DNA of 64,000 nucleotides, taken from Oryzobacter faecalis (GTDB taxonomy: Bacteria; Actinomycetota; Actinomycetes; Actinomycetales; Dermatophilaceae). Shown piece by piece: positions 42,412 through 50,810 of the stretch. Under the pieces are notes generated by a model. The model ran no database searches, was not told where the DNA came from, and saw only the letters and a program-made list of their open reading frames with translations. The stretch lies in contig NZ_JBKOFW010000004.1 in assembly GCF_046764005.1 (NCBI RefSeq), forward strand, positions 62,001-126,000, in the 5' to 3' direction. The translations under genes were made by a program, and so were the position numbers. The stretch's first letter is position 1, and every line of letters starts with the position of its first letter.

Positions 42412-43460
42412 CGACGACGCGTGACGCAGGGTTCGTGGTGGGCGAGGGCCCCGACGTCGAGGTGCGCCGCATCGGCGTGCTCGGCTGCGGCCGGATCGGC
42501 CGGATGCACGCCGGGCTGCTCGCCGAGATGCCGGGCTTCACCGTCGCCGGGGTGGCCGACGCCGTGCCGGCCGCTGCCGAGGGCGTCTCGGCGGCGACCG
42601 GGTCGCCGGTGCTCTCGATCGAGCAGCTGCTCGCCGCCGACGACGTCGACACCGTGGCCGTGTTCAGCTCGACCGACACCCACGCCGACCTCGTGGTCGC
42701 CGCGGCGCGGGCCGGCAAGGCGGTCTTCTGCGAGAAGCCGGTCAGCCTCGGCCTCGCGGAGGTCGACCGCGCCCTCTCGGCGGTCGAGGCCGCTGCGGTG
42801 CCCTTCATGATCGGGTTCAACCGGCGCTTCGACCCCGGCCACCAGGCGGTGCGTGACGCCGTCGCCTCGGGAGCGATCGGCGAGCTCCACCTGCTCCGGG
42901 TGACCAGCCGCGACCCCGCGCCGCCGCCGCCCGAGTACGTCGCCGTGAGCGGGGGGATCTTCCTCGACATGGCGATCCACGACTTCGACATGGCGCGCTA
43001 CGTCGCCGGCAGCGACGTCGTCGAGGTGTTCGCGCGCGGAGCCGTCCGGGTCGACCCCCGCATCGGGGAGGTCGGCGACGTCGACACCGCCGTCACCGTC
43101 CTGACCCACGCCGACGGCACGATCACGACCATCGACAACAGCCGCGAGGCCGTCTACGGCTACGACCAGCGCATCGAGGCCTTCGGCTCGGGTGGGATGG
43201 CGGTGTCGGACAACCCTGTTCGCCACAACGCGTGGGTGCGCACCGCGGAGGGGACCACCGGCCAGCCGTTGCCGTGGTTCTTCCTCGAGCGCTACCTCGA
43301 GTCCTACCGCCGCGAGTGGGCGGCCTTCCACCGCTACCTCACCGACGGTGGCCCCTCGCCGGCCGGGGTCGACGCCGCGCGTGCCTGCACGACCGCCGCA
43401 CTCGCGGCCGGGCTGTCCCTGCGCGAGGGTCGTCCGGTGCGGGTCGAGGAGGTCGGGTGA
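42408..43460 (+). CDS. iolG: Inositol 2-dehydrogenase-like oxidoreductase
   Basis: This 350-residue Gfo/Idh/MocA protein closely follows the IolG pattern. It has GVLGCGRIGRMHA (about 23-35), VFCEKPVSL with Lys110, TSRDPAPPPPEY near 165, and GGIFLDMAIHDFDMARY (about 184-200) carrying the catalytic Asp and His. It also has TTIDNSREAVYGYDQRIEAFG. This points to oxidation of myo-inositol or a close cyclitol to the inosose. The GTG start overlaps the upstream stop, and its stop overlaps the next GTG. The window lacks iolB, iolC, iolD and iolE, so the rest of the pathway would have to be elsewhere. Confidence 0.8.
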   Translation: MTTTRDAGFVVGEGPDVEVRRIGVLGCGRIGRMHAGLLAEMPGFTVAGVADAVPAAAEGVSAATGSPVLSIEQLLAADDVDTVAVFSSTDTHADLVVAAARAGKAVFCEKPVSLGLAEVDRALSAVEAAAVPFMIGFNRRFDPGHQAVRDAVASGAIGELHLLRVTSRDPAPPPPEYVAVSGGIFLDMAIHDFDMARYVAGSDVVEVFARGAVRVDPRIGEVGDVDTAVTVLTHADGTITTIDNSREAVYGYDQRIEAFGSGGMAVSDNPVRHNAWVRTAEGTTGQPLPWFFLERYLESYRREWAAFHRYLTDGGPSPAGVDAARACTTAALAAGLSLREGRPVRVEEVG

Positions 43461-44413
43461 GCCCGAGGCGCGTCGCGGTCACCGGGGCCACCGGGTTCGT
43501 CGGCGGCACGGTCGCCTCGGTGCTCTCGGCGAGGGGGCACGACGTCGTCTGCCTCGTCCGCCGCGACCCGGGGCCGTCGTTCCCCTGGGCGACGAGGGTC
43601 GTCGACAGCGCCGACGCCGCGTCGCTCGCCGTCTCGCTCGAGGACGTCGACGCCGTCGCGCACCTCGCCATCCTCAACGACTTCCACCGGATCTACGCCG
43701 ACCGGCGGGCCGGGTGGGACGGCTTCGTGGGGCTGACACGACGCGTCGTCGACGCCGCGAACGCGACCGGTGCGACGGTCGGCTACGTCTCGACCGACTG
43801 GGTGTTCGACGGCACCGGACACCTGGTGACCGAGGACGAGCCGCCGAACCCCGTGAACTACTACGGCGTCCTGAAGGCGGCCTCCGAGCTCGTCGTCCTC
43901 GAGCGGGCCCGCTCGGGGTTCGTCGCCCGTGTCGGCGGGGTGCAGGGGCTGCACCAGACCCGCGACACCGGCCCGCGCAGCCAGGACGTGGGGTTCGGCT
44001 ACTTCGTGCTGGCCCTCGTCGACGCCCTGCGCGCCGGTGGGCGCTTCACCGTCTGGGAGGCCGACGACATCAACGCCGTCGCGACCCCGGTCGTCTCGCC
44101 GGAGATCGGGGCCCTGCTGGGTCGGGCGTTCGACGCCGGGGTCGAGGGCGTCCTCCACTTCGCCGGCGGCACGGCGGTGACCCGGCGCGAGCTCGCGCAC
44201 GCCACGTGCGAGGTGTTCGGGCTCGACGCCGAGATGCTCGACTTCCAGCCACCACCGGAGGAGGCGTGGTTGCCGGCCCCGGTGCCGTACGACACGAGCA
44301 TGTCCGGCGAGGCGACGATGGCCCGCCTCGGGACCCGCACGCACTCGGTCGTCGAGCAGCTCGACGCCCTGCGGCGCGAGCTCGACGAGGGCACCCCCGT
44401 CCCCCTCAGCTGA
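43457..44413 (+). CDS. NAD-dependent epimerase/reductase (extended SDR, RmlD-like)
   Basis: The 318-residue extended short-chain dehydrogenase has the nucleotide loop VTGATGFVGG (8-17), YVSTDWVFDGTG near 111, and the catalytic YYGVLKAASE with Tyr and Lys spaced as YxxxK near 135-140. It resembles dTDP-4-dehydrorhamnose reductases and sugar epimerases. In this operon it could act on the imported sugar or cyclitol. Its last eight bases overlap the end of the convergent P1 peptidase gene. Confidence 0.85.
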   Translation: MSPRRVAVTGATGFVGGTVASVLSARGHDVVCLVRRDPGPSFPWATRVVDSADAASLAVSLEDVDAVAHLAILNDFHRIYADRRAGWDGFVGLTRRVVDAANATGATVGYVSTDWVFDGTGHLVTEDEPPNPVNYYGVLKAASELVVLERARSGFVARVGGVQGLHQTRDTGPRSQDVGFGYFVLALVDALRAGGRFTVWEADDINAVATPVVSPEIGALLGRAFDAGVEGVLHFAGGTAVTRRELAHATCEVFGLDAEMLDFQPPPEEAWLPAPVPYDTSMSGEATMARLGTRTHSVVEQLDALRRELDEGTPVPLS

Positions 44414-45452
44414 CCGTGGTGAGGGCGTCGCGGTAGGACCGCAGGACGGCGCCGCCGTCGGCGGAGCGGTCCACCGACGAGGCCGCGAGGACCGCCCGGG
44501 CGATGGCCCGGGCCGTCGCGTCGGCCGCCGCCGACTGGAGGTCGACGAGGTCGAACCGGTCCGGCTCCGGGCCGGTCCGCGTCGACAGGGCGAACACGGC
44601 GTCACCGTCGAAGACGGTGTGGACGGGGGAGAGGGCGCGGGCGAACCCGTCGTGGGCGACGCCGGCGAGCAGCTGGCAGGCCGCCTTGGTCAAGGTGGCA
44701 TCGGTGGCGACGACCCCGAGGGTCGTGGCCCTCCCGGCCCGCAGCTCGGCGAACAGCGCCTCGAGGGCGAGGCGGTGGGCCTCGGCGGCGGCGGGGTCCG
44801 GCGGGGGAACGGGGCCGTCCTCCGGGAGCAGCAGCGGTGCTGCGAGCAGGCGACCCGCCGCGTCCCAGGCCGACCCGCCCGCGTTGACCGCGACGAGCGC
44901 CCCGACCGTGGCGCCGGACGCCAGCCGGACCGAGGCCGACCCGACACCCCCGCGCAGCCCACCCGTCATCGCCCCGGTCCCGGCCCCGACGGCCCCCTCG
45001 GCGACCGGGCCCCCGGCCGCTGCACGGTACGCGGCCAGGCCGTCGTCCGGCCCGGGGTGGTGCCGCCACCCGCCGCCCCTGCCGAGGTCGAACAGGATGG
45101 CGGCGGGGACGATCGGGACGACCTGGTGCGGCTCCGGCCCGACGGGCCACCCGCGGCCGTCGTCCGCCAGCCCGGCCATGACGCCGTCGGCGGTGCCCAG
45201 CCCGAAGGCGCTCCCCCCGGAGAGCACGACCGCGTCGACCCGGTCGACCGAGCGGCGCGGGTCGAGCAGGTCGGTCTCGCGCGACCCGGGACCGCCGCCG
45301 CGGACGTCGACGCCCCCGACCGTGCCCGGTGGGGGGACGACGACGGTCACCCCGGTGAGCCAGCCCGGCTCGTCGCGCGTGGCGTGGCCGACGCGCACGC
45401 CCTCGACGTCGGTGATGGCGTTGTGGGGACCGGGCTGCGCGGCAGGGGGCAC
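44406..45452 (-). CDS. P1-family peptidase (DmpA-like aminopeptidase/esterase)
   Basis: The 348-residue protein belongs to the self-cleaving P1 family, which includes L-aminopeptidase/D-esterase DmpA. NAITDVEGVRVGHAT opens the protein, and LSGGSAFGLGTADGVM follows near 79. The likely autocleavage site and N-terminal nucleophile are in RATTLGVVATDATLTK near 240, with Thr as nucleophile. It may cleave small D- or beta-amino-acid peptides. It is the second gene after the DHA2 pump on the minus strand but is separated from it by a strong hairpin. Confidence 0.88.
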   Translation of the reverse strand: MPPAAQPGPHNAITDVEGVRVGHATRDEPGWLTGVTVVVPPPGTVGGVDVRGGGPGSRETDLLDPRRSVDRVDAVVLSGGSAFGLGTADGVMAGLADDGRGWPVGPEPHQVVPIVPAAILFDLGRGGGWRHHPGPDDGLAAYRAAAGGPVAEGAVGAGTGAMTGGLRGGVGSASVRLASGATVGALVAVNAGGSAWDAAGRLLAAPLLLPEDGPVPPPDPAAAEAHRLALEALFAELRAGRATTLGVVATDATLTKAACQLLAGVAHDGFARALSPVHTVFDGDAVFALSTRTGPEPDRFDLVDLQSAAADATARAIARAVLAASSVDRSADGGAVLRSYRDALTTVS

Positions 45453-45465
45453 CGGCCCAGCATGA

Positions 45466-45501
45466 CGGATGCCGGCCCCGCACCGGCGGGACCGGCATCC
45501 G
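45466..45501 (-). terminator. Hairpin between the DHA2 transporter and P1 peptidase genes
   Basis: CGGATGCCGG at 45466-45475 pairs with CCGGCATCCG at 45492-45501, with a further CCCGC/GCGGG pairing inside. It follows the transporter stop and precedes the peptidase start, so it probably ends the transporter mRNA. Confidence 0.65.
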
Positions 45502-45532
45502 GTGTCGTGGCGGCGGGCTCGGGCCCGCGACC

Positions 45533-47179
45533 TCAGTGCAGCACGACCGGCGGCGCGACCTCCTCCGGGCTCGCGTCGTCGAGCAGGTGCGCCTCCTCAC
45601 GCCTGCGCGGGAGGAAGAACGCCGGGACGAGCGTGAGCGACACGAGGGCCGCCGCGACCCAGAAGGTCGTGCTGAACGCCGAGGCCATCGCGCCACGGAC
45701 CGCCTCGAGCAGCGCCGCCCGGCCGGCCGCGGCGTCCTGGCCAAAGGGCGCGAGGACGGCCGCGACCTCCGGGAACCGCGGCAGCAGCGCGCCGATCGCC
45801 GCGGGGTCGGTGACGCCCTCGGAGGCCTGCTGGAAGCCCTGGGCCTGCGCGACGAGCGGGTCGTCCTTGAGCCCGTTGGTGAGGACGACGGACATGATCG
45901 CGATGCCGATCGAGGAGGCCACCTGCTGGCTGATGTTGAGCAGCGTGGTGCCCCGCGCCACCTGGTGCGAGGTGAGCGTCTTGATGGCCGAGGTCATGAG
46001 CGGCATCATCGTCGCGCCCATGCCCAGGCCCATGACGAAGAGCACCGGGAGGATGTACCAGTAGGTCGTCGTCGCGCCCACCTGGGTGAGGGCGAACATG
46101 CCGCCGGTGATGAGGACCAGCCCGACGGGGACGATGCGCCCGACCGGCAGCCGGTCCGAGAGGGCGCCGGCCACCGGCATCGTCAGCATCGCGCCGAGGC
46201 CCTGGACCGCCATGAGCCACCCGGCGTCGACGGGCGACTCGCCCCGCACCTGCTGGAAGTAGGTGGGCACGAGGAGCAGCCCCCCGAAGAACGCCGCAGC
46301 GAACAGGACCATGGTCACGACCGAGACGGTGAGGTTGCGGTTGCGGAACAGCCGCAGGTCGAGCAAGGGGTGCTCGGGGCGGAAGCTGTAGCCGACGAAC
46401 GCCACGATCATGACGAGCCCGACGAGGCCGGGGAGCAGCACCTTGGGGGCCGCGATGGTGCCGGCCTCGGGGATCGAGGAGATCCCGTAGAGGAAGGCGG
46501 CGAGGCCGGGGGACATGAGGGCCATGCCGACCCAGTCGAAGGACTCGGAGGGCTCGGGGCGGTCGGCGGGGAGCACCAGGGCCGCGTAGACGAGGGCGAC
46601 GACGCCGATCGGCAGGTTGATGAGGAAGATCCAGTGCCACGACGCGACGTCGATGAGCCAGCCACCGAGGATGGGGCCGAAGATCGGGCCGAGGAGCATC
46701 GGCACGCCGAGGATGGCCATGAGGCGGCCCATCCGCTTCGGACCTGCGGCGCGGGTCATGATCGTCATGCCCAGCGGCATGAGGAGACCACCACCGAGGC
46801 CCTGCACGACGCGGAACGCGACGAGCATCTCGATGTTCTGGGCCGCGGCGCACAGGGCCGAGCCGGCGGTGAAGAGCAGCAGGGCCGTCATGTACAGGCG
46901 CTTGGTGCCGAACCGGTCCGCGGCCCACCCCGTGAGCGGGATGACCGTCGCGAGGGCGAGCGTGTACCCCGTCACGGTCCACGCGACGGTGGAGTAGGCG
47001 AGGGGCTCCCCGCCGCCGGCGAGCTCGACCTGGAAGGTCGGCAGGGCGACGTTGACGACGGTGATGTCGAGGATGGACATGATGGCGCCGAGGACGACGA
47101 CGCCGGCCACCTTCAGCACGGCGGCGTCGATGTTCTCGGGGTACTCGGGGTGCGCCGCGGGCGCGGGCTGTGCTGACAC
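45533..47179 (-). CDS. DHA2-family MFS multidrug transporter (14 spans)
   Basis: The 548-residue protein is a proton-driven drug efflux pump of the EmrB/QacA group. The first span carries LDITVVNVALP, the hallmark D-x3-NVALP motif, and motif A appears as GWAADRFGTKRLYM. About 14 membrane spans follow, and the C-terminus is acidic and cytosolic. The GTG at 47179 has GGAG five bases upstream; upstream in-frame starts would add a Pro/Arg-rich stretch. No TetR- or MarR-type regulator lies beside it. Confidence 0.9.
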   Translation of the reverse strand: MSAQPAPAAHPEYPENIDAAVLKVAGVVVLGAIMSILDITVVNVALPTFQVELAGGGEPLAYSTVAWTVTGYTLALATVIPLTGWAADRFGTKRLYMTALLLFTAGSALCAAAQNIEMLVAFRVVQGLGGGLLMPLGMTIMTRAAGPKRMGRLMAILGVPMLLGPIFGPILGGWLIDVASWHWIFLINLPIGVVALVYAALVLPADRPEPSESFDWVGMALMSPGLAAFLYGISSIPEAGTIAAPKVLLPGLVGLVMIVAFVGYSFRPEHPLLDLRLFRNRNLTVSVVTMVLFAAAFFGGLLLVPTYFQQVRGESPVDAGWLMAVQGLGAMLTMPVAGALSDRLPVGRIVPVGLVLITGGMFALTQVGATTTYWYILPVLFVMGLGMGATMMPLMTSAIKTLTSHQVARGTTLLNISQQVASSIGIAIMSVVLTNGLKDDPLVAQAQGFQQASEGVTDPAAIGALLPRFPEVAAVLAPFGQDAAAGRAALLEAVRGAMASAFSTTFWVAAALVSLTLVPAFFLPRRREEAHLLDDASPEEVAPPVVLH

Positions 47180-47361
47180 GTCGGCTCCATGTCGGGTCGG
47201 TCGGGCGGGCGACAGGCCGCGTCGTCCGGGGACGGCTCCACCTGGTCGCGGGGGTGGCGTCGTCGCCATCCCGAAGTCTGCACCCGACCACCGACACGGC
47301 CCAGTGGGTTTCGGGAGGTCCGTGCTCAGGAGGGGCGGAACTCACAGGTTCGGCGCCTCGG

Positions 47362-47367
47362 TAGGCT
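47362..47367 (+). promoter_or_regulatory. -10 element of leaderless guaB3 promoter
   Basis: TAGGCT ends six bases before the GTG at 47374, with no Shine-Dalgarno sequence. Confidence 0.55.
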
Positions 47368-47373
47368 GCCCCG

Positions 47374-48495
47374 GTGACCGAGATCGAGATCGGCCGTGGC
47401 AAGCGCGGCAGACGCGCCTACTCCTTCGACGACATCGCCATCGTGCCCTCGCGGCGCACGCGCGATCCCGAGGACGTCTCGGTCGGCTGGCAGATCGACG
47501 CCTACCACTTCGACCTCCCCGTCATCGCCGCCCCGATGGACTCGGTGATCTCGCCGCAGACCGCCATCGCCCTCGGCCGGCTCGGCGGCCTGCCCGTCCT
47601 CGACCTCGAGGGCCTGTGGACCCGGTACGAGGACCCCACGCCGCTCCTCGCCGAGATCGCGACCCTCGACCCCGCGCTCGCGACGACCCGGATGCAGGAG
47701 ATCTACCGCGCCGAGATCGACCCGGACCTCGTCACCGAGCGGCTGCGCGAGATCCGTGCCTCCGGGGTGACGGTCGCCGGGGCGCTGACCCCCCAGCGCA
47801 CCCAGGACCTCTGGAAGACGGTCGTCGACGCCGGCGTCGACCTCTTCGTCATCCGCGGCACCACCGTCTCGGCCGAGCACGTCTCCGGCCGCGCCGAGCC
47901 GCTCAACCTCAAGCGCTTCATCTACGAGCTCGACGTGCCCGTCATCGTCGGCGGCGCGGCGTCGTACAGCGCCGCCCTCCACCTCATGCGCACCGGTGCC
48001 GCGGGCGTCCTCGTCGGCTTCGGCGGCGGGGCCGCCCACACGACCCGCCGCACCCTCGGCATCCACGCCCCGATGGCGAGCGCCATCGCCGACGTCGCCG
48101 CGGCCCGCCGCGACTACCTCGACGAGTCCGGGGGCCGGTACGTCCACGTCATCGCCGACGGCGGGGTCGGCACGAGCGGCGACATCGTCAAGGCCGTGGC
48201 CTGCGGCGCCGACGCCGTGATGCTCGGGGCCGCCCTCGCGCGCGCCACGGACGCCCCGGGCCGCGGGTTCCACTGGGGACCGGAGGCCCACCACCCGGAG
48301 CTGCCGCGCGGCGAGCGGGTCGAGGTCGGCGCGGTCGCCTCCCTCGAGGAGATCCTCTTCGGACCCAGCCGGGTCGCCGACGGCACGACGAACCTCGTCG
48401 GCGCGCTGCGCCGGGCGATGGCGACGTCGGGCTACCTCGACCTCAAGGAGTTCCAGCGGGTCGAGGTCGTCGTCGCGCCGTACCAGCGCAGCTGA
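47374..48495 (+). CDS. guaB3: IMP dehydrogenase-related protein GuaB3
   Basis: The 373-residue protein has the IMPDH barrel without CBS domains, as in the actinobacterial GuaB3 family. RRAYSFDDIAIVPSRRT, APMDSVISPQTAIALGRLGG and HVIADGGVGTSGDIVKAVACGADAVMLG are conserved. The IMPDH catalytic loop with GSICTT is not present in this form. Instead it has MRTGAAGVLVGFGGGAAHTTR. GuaB3 enzymes are thought to act as GMP reductases in purine salvage. The start is a leaderless-type GTG. Confidence 0.92.
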   Translation: MTEIEIGRGKRGRRAYSFDDIAIVPSRRTRDPEDVSVGWQIDAYHFDLPVIAAPMDSVISPQTAIALGRLGGLPVLDLEGLWTRYEDPTPLLAEIATLDPALATTRMQEIYRAEIDPDLVTERLREIRASGVTVAGALTPQRTQDLWKTVVDAGVDLFVIRGTTVSAEHVSGRAEPLNLKRFIYELDVPVIVGGAASYSAALHLMRTGAAGVLVGFGGGAAHTTRRTLGIHAPMASAIADVAAARRDYLDESGGRYVHVIADGGVGTSGDIVKAVACGADAVMLGAALARATDAPGRGFHWGPEAHHPELPRGERVEVGAVASLEEILFGPSRVADGTTNLVGALRRAMATSGYLDLKEFQRVEVVVAPYQRS

Positions 48496-48520
48496 CACCC
48501 CCTCGGGAGGTATGACGAGG

Positions 48521-49138
48521 ATGACGATCCCGGCCCCCACCACCAGGCGCGCCGCCCTCGCGGCGGCCGGCGTCCTCGTGCTCGGCCTCGCGGCCTGCGG
48601 CACCGACGACGGGCACGGCGGCCACATGGACGGCACGACGACCGGCGGCTCCGCGCCGTCGGCGGACGGCGACCACGTCCAGGCCGACGTCGTGTTCAAC
48701 GCGATGATGGTCCCGCACCACCTGCAGGCCATCGAGATGGCCGACCTCGTCCCGGACCGCACGAAGGACCCCGAGGTCCGCGACCTCGCGGAGCGGATCC
48801 GCGGGGCCCAGCAGCCGGAGGTCGACCGGATGACCGGCTGGCTGGCCGCGTGGGGCGCCGCCCCCATGGACCAGCACGGTCACGGCGACCACGGCGACGA
48901 GGGCGGCACGAGCGGGATGATGTCCGACGAGGACCTCGTCGAGCTCGGTGCCCTGCGTGACGCCGCGTTCGACCGCCGCTGGCTCGAGATGATGGTCGAG
49001 CACCACGAGGGCGCGGTTACCATGGCGCAGACCGTGATCCGCACCGGCCGGCACGCCGGCACCAGGGCGCTCGCCGAGGAGATCATCACCGCGCAGCAGC
49101 AGGAGATCGCCGAGATGAAGGCGCTCCTCCCCGGCTGA
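48521..49138 (+). CDS. DUF305 lipoprotein
   Basis: This 205-residue lipoprotein has a Tat-like RR before the hydrophobic signal and a lipobox ending LGLAAC (Cys26). Two ferritin-like DUF305 halves follow, with MMVPHHLQAIEMADL and MMVEHHEGAVTMAQ, whose His/Met/Glu residues could bind copper or another metal. The linker is rich in His, Asp and Gly. An in-frame ATG at 48512 has GGGAGG only one base away, whereas ATG 48521 has it ten bases upstream, so I chose the latter. Metal binding is inferred from the family. Confidence 0.85.
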   Translation: MTIPAPTTRRAALAAAGVLVLGLAACGTDDGHGGHMDGTTTGGSAPSADGDHVQADVVFNAMMVPHHLQAIEMADLVPDRTKDPEVRDLAERIRGAQQPEVDRMTGWLAAWGAAPMDQHGHGDHGDEGGTSGMMSDEDLVELGALRDAAFDRRWLEMMVEHHEGAVTMAQTVIRTGRHAGTRALAEEIITAQQQEIAEMKALLPG

Positions 49139-49208
49139 GCCGAGCGGGACGGTCCGGCGCCCGGCGCAGGGTGGCACGGTTCACCTGTCCGTGGGACGCC
49201 CGGAAGGT

Positions 49209-49214
49209 TACTGT
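49209..49214 (+). promoter_or_regulatory. -10 element of leaderless aldehyde dehydrogenase promoter
   Basis: TACTGT ends six bases before ATG 49221. GGAAGG further upstream is too far from the ATG to serve it. Confidence 0.5.
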
Positions 49215-49220
49215 TCGGTA

Positions 49221-50810
49221 ATGGCCGACGTCATCGCTGACCCGGAGACCGATCCTCGTGCGACCTGGGCGCTCGACCCGTCGAGGGTCCGCCACCTCAC
49301 GGCGCGGGCCGTGGCCTCCGGAGCCGGCGGCGAGCTGACGACGCACACGCCGATGACGGGGGCTCCCCTCGCGGTGCTCCCCGTGGCCGACGCGCGCGAC
49401 GTCGCGACCGCGGTCCAGGTGGCCCGCCGGGCCCAGCGCGCCTGGGCGCGGGTCCCCGTCGCGCAGCGGGCGGGCGTCCTCCTCCGCTTCCACGACCTCG
49501 TCCTCGAGCACCAGGCCGACCTGCTCGACCTCGTCCAGCTCGAGGCCGGCAAGGCGCGGGCCCACGCGTTCGAGGAGGTTGCCGACTGCGCCGTCGCCGC
49601 CCGCCACTACGGGCGCGCCGCCGCCTCCTACCTGCGCGAGTCGCGTCACCTCGGGGCCTACCCGGTGCTGACCCGCACCGTCGAGCACCACCGCCCGCGC
49701 GGTGTCGTCGGCGTCGTCTCCCCGTGGAACTACCCGCTGAGCCTCGCCGTCACCGACGCCCTCGCCGCCCTCGTCGCGGGCAACGCCGTCGTCCTGCGCC
49801 CCGACCCGCAGGGATCGCTCACGGCGCTCGCCGGTGTCGAGCTGCTCGTCGAGGCCGGGCTGCCGGCCGACCTGGTCCAGGTCGTCCTCGGTCCGGGCGA
49901 GCCCACCGGCCAGGCGGTCGTCGACCGCGTCGACTACGTCTGCTTCACCGGGTCGACCGCCACCGGGCGCAAGGTGGCCCAGACGGCGGGGCGCCGCCTC
50001 GTCGGGGCGAGCCTCGAGCTCGGGGGCAAGAACACGATGTACGTCGCGGGCGACGCCGACCTGCGGCGGGCCGTGCCCGGTGCCGTGCGCGCGTGCTTCT
50101 CCTCCGCCGGCCAGCTGTGCATCAGCGTCGAGCGCCTCGCCGTGCACGCCGACGTGTACGACGCGTTCGTCCCGCGGTTCGTCGAGGCGGTCGAGGCGAC
50201 GCGGATCTCCACCGGGCTGCACTGGGGCGCCGACATGGGCAGCCTCGTCAACGAGGCGCAGCTCGAGCGCTTCCTCGCGCACGTCGACGACGCCGTGGCC
50301 AAGGGCGCACGCGTCCTCGCGGGGGGTCGGGCCCGCCCCGACCTCGGGCCGTTCGTCGTCGAGCCGACCGTGCTCGAGGGGGTCACCGCGGCCATGGCCT
50401 GCCGCGACGAGGAGACCTTCGGCCCGCTCGTCGCCCTCCACCGGGTGGCCTCCGACGACGACGCCGTCCGCCTCGCCAACGACACCGAGTACGGCCTCAA
50501 CGCGTCGGTGTGGACCCGCGACGTGCGGCGCGGGCGCGAGATCGCCGCGCGCATCGAGTCCGGCACGGTCAACGTCAACGAGGGCTACGCCGCGACCTGG
50601 GGCAGCATGGGCGCCCCCATGGGCGGGATGAAGGCCTCCGGGCTCGGCCGCCGCCACGGGCGCGAGGGCATCCTCAAGTACACGGAGAGCCAGACGATCT
50701 CCTCCCAGCACGTGCTGTCCATCGCGCCGGTCGCGCGGCAGTCCGACGAGGCGTTCGCGAGGACGCTGACGCTGGCGCTGCGCGCGATGAAGGCCGTGGG
50801 CCTGCGGTGA
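49221..50810 (+). CDS. gabD2: Succinate-semialdehyde dehydrogenase, GabD2-like
   Basis: The 529-residue aldehyde dehydrogenase has PWNYPLSLAVTDALAAL near 173 and FTGSTATGRKVA near 243. Glu266 in LELGGKN and catalytic Cys300 in SSAGQLCIS follow, with EETFGPLVAL further on. The overall pattern is that of actinobacterial GabD2-type NADP-dependent succinate-semialdehyde dehydrogenases. A broader aldehyde range is possible. It overlaps the GMC oxidoreductase gene by four bases, so both belong to one transcript and may handle linked steps of alcohol or sterol oxidation. Confidence 0.87.
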   Translation: MADVIADPETDPRATWALDPSRVRHLTARAVASGAGGELTTHTPMTGAPLAVLPVADARDVATAVQVARRAQRAWARVPVAQRAGVLLRFHDLVLEHQADLLDLVQLEAGKARAHAFEEVADCAVAARHYGRAAASYLRESRHLGAYPVLTRTVEHHRPRGVVGVVSPWNYPLSLAVTDALAALVAGNAVVLRPDPQGSLTALAGVELLVEAGLPADLVQVVLGPGEPTGQAVVDRVDYVCFTGSTATGRKVAQTAGRRLVGASLELGGKNTMYVAGDADLRRAVPGAVRACFSSAGQLCISVERLAVHADVYDAFVPRFVEAVEATRISTGLHWGADMGSLVNEAQLERFLAHVDDAVAKGARVLAGGRARPDLGPFVVEPTVLEGVTAAMACRDEETFGPLVALHRVASDDDAVRLANDTEYGLNASVWTRDVRRGREIAARIESGTVNVNEGYAATWGSMGAPMGGMKASGLGRRHGREGILKYTESQTISSQHVLSIAPVARQSDEAFARTLTLALRAMKAVGLR

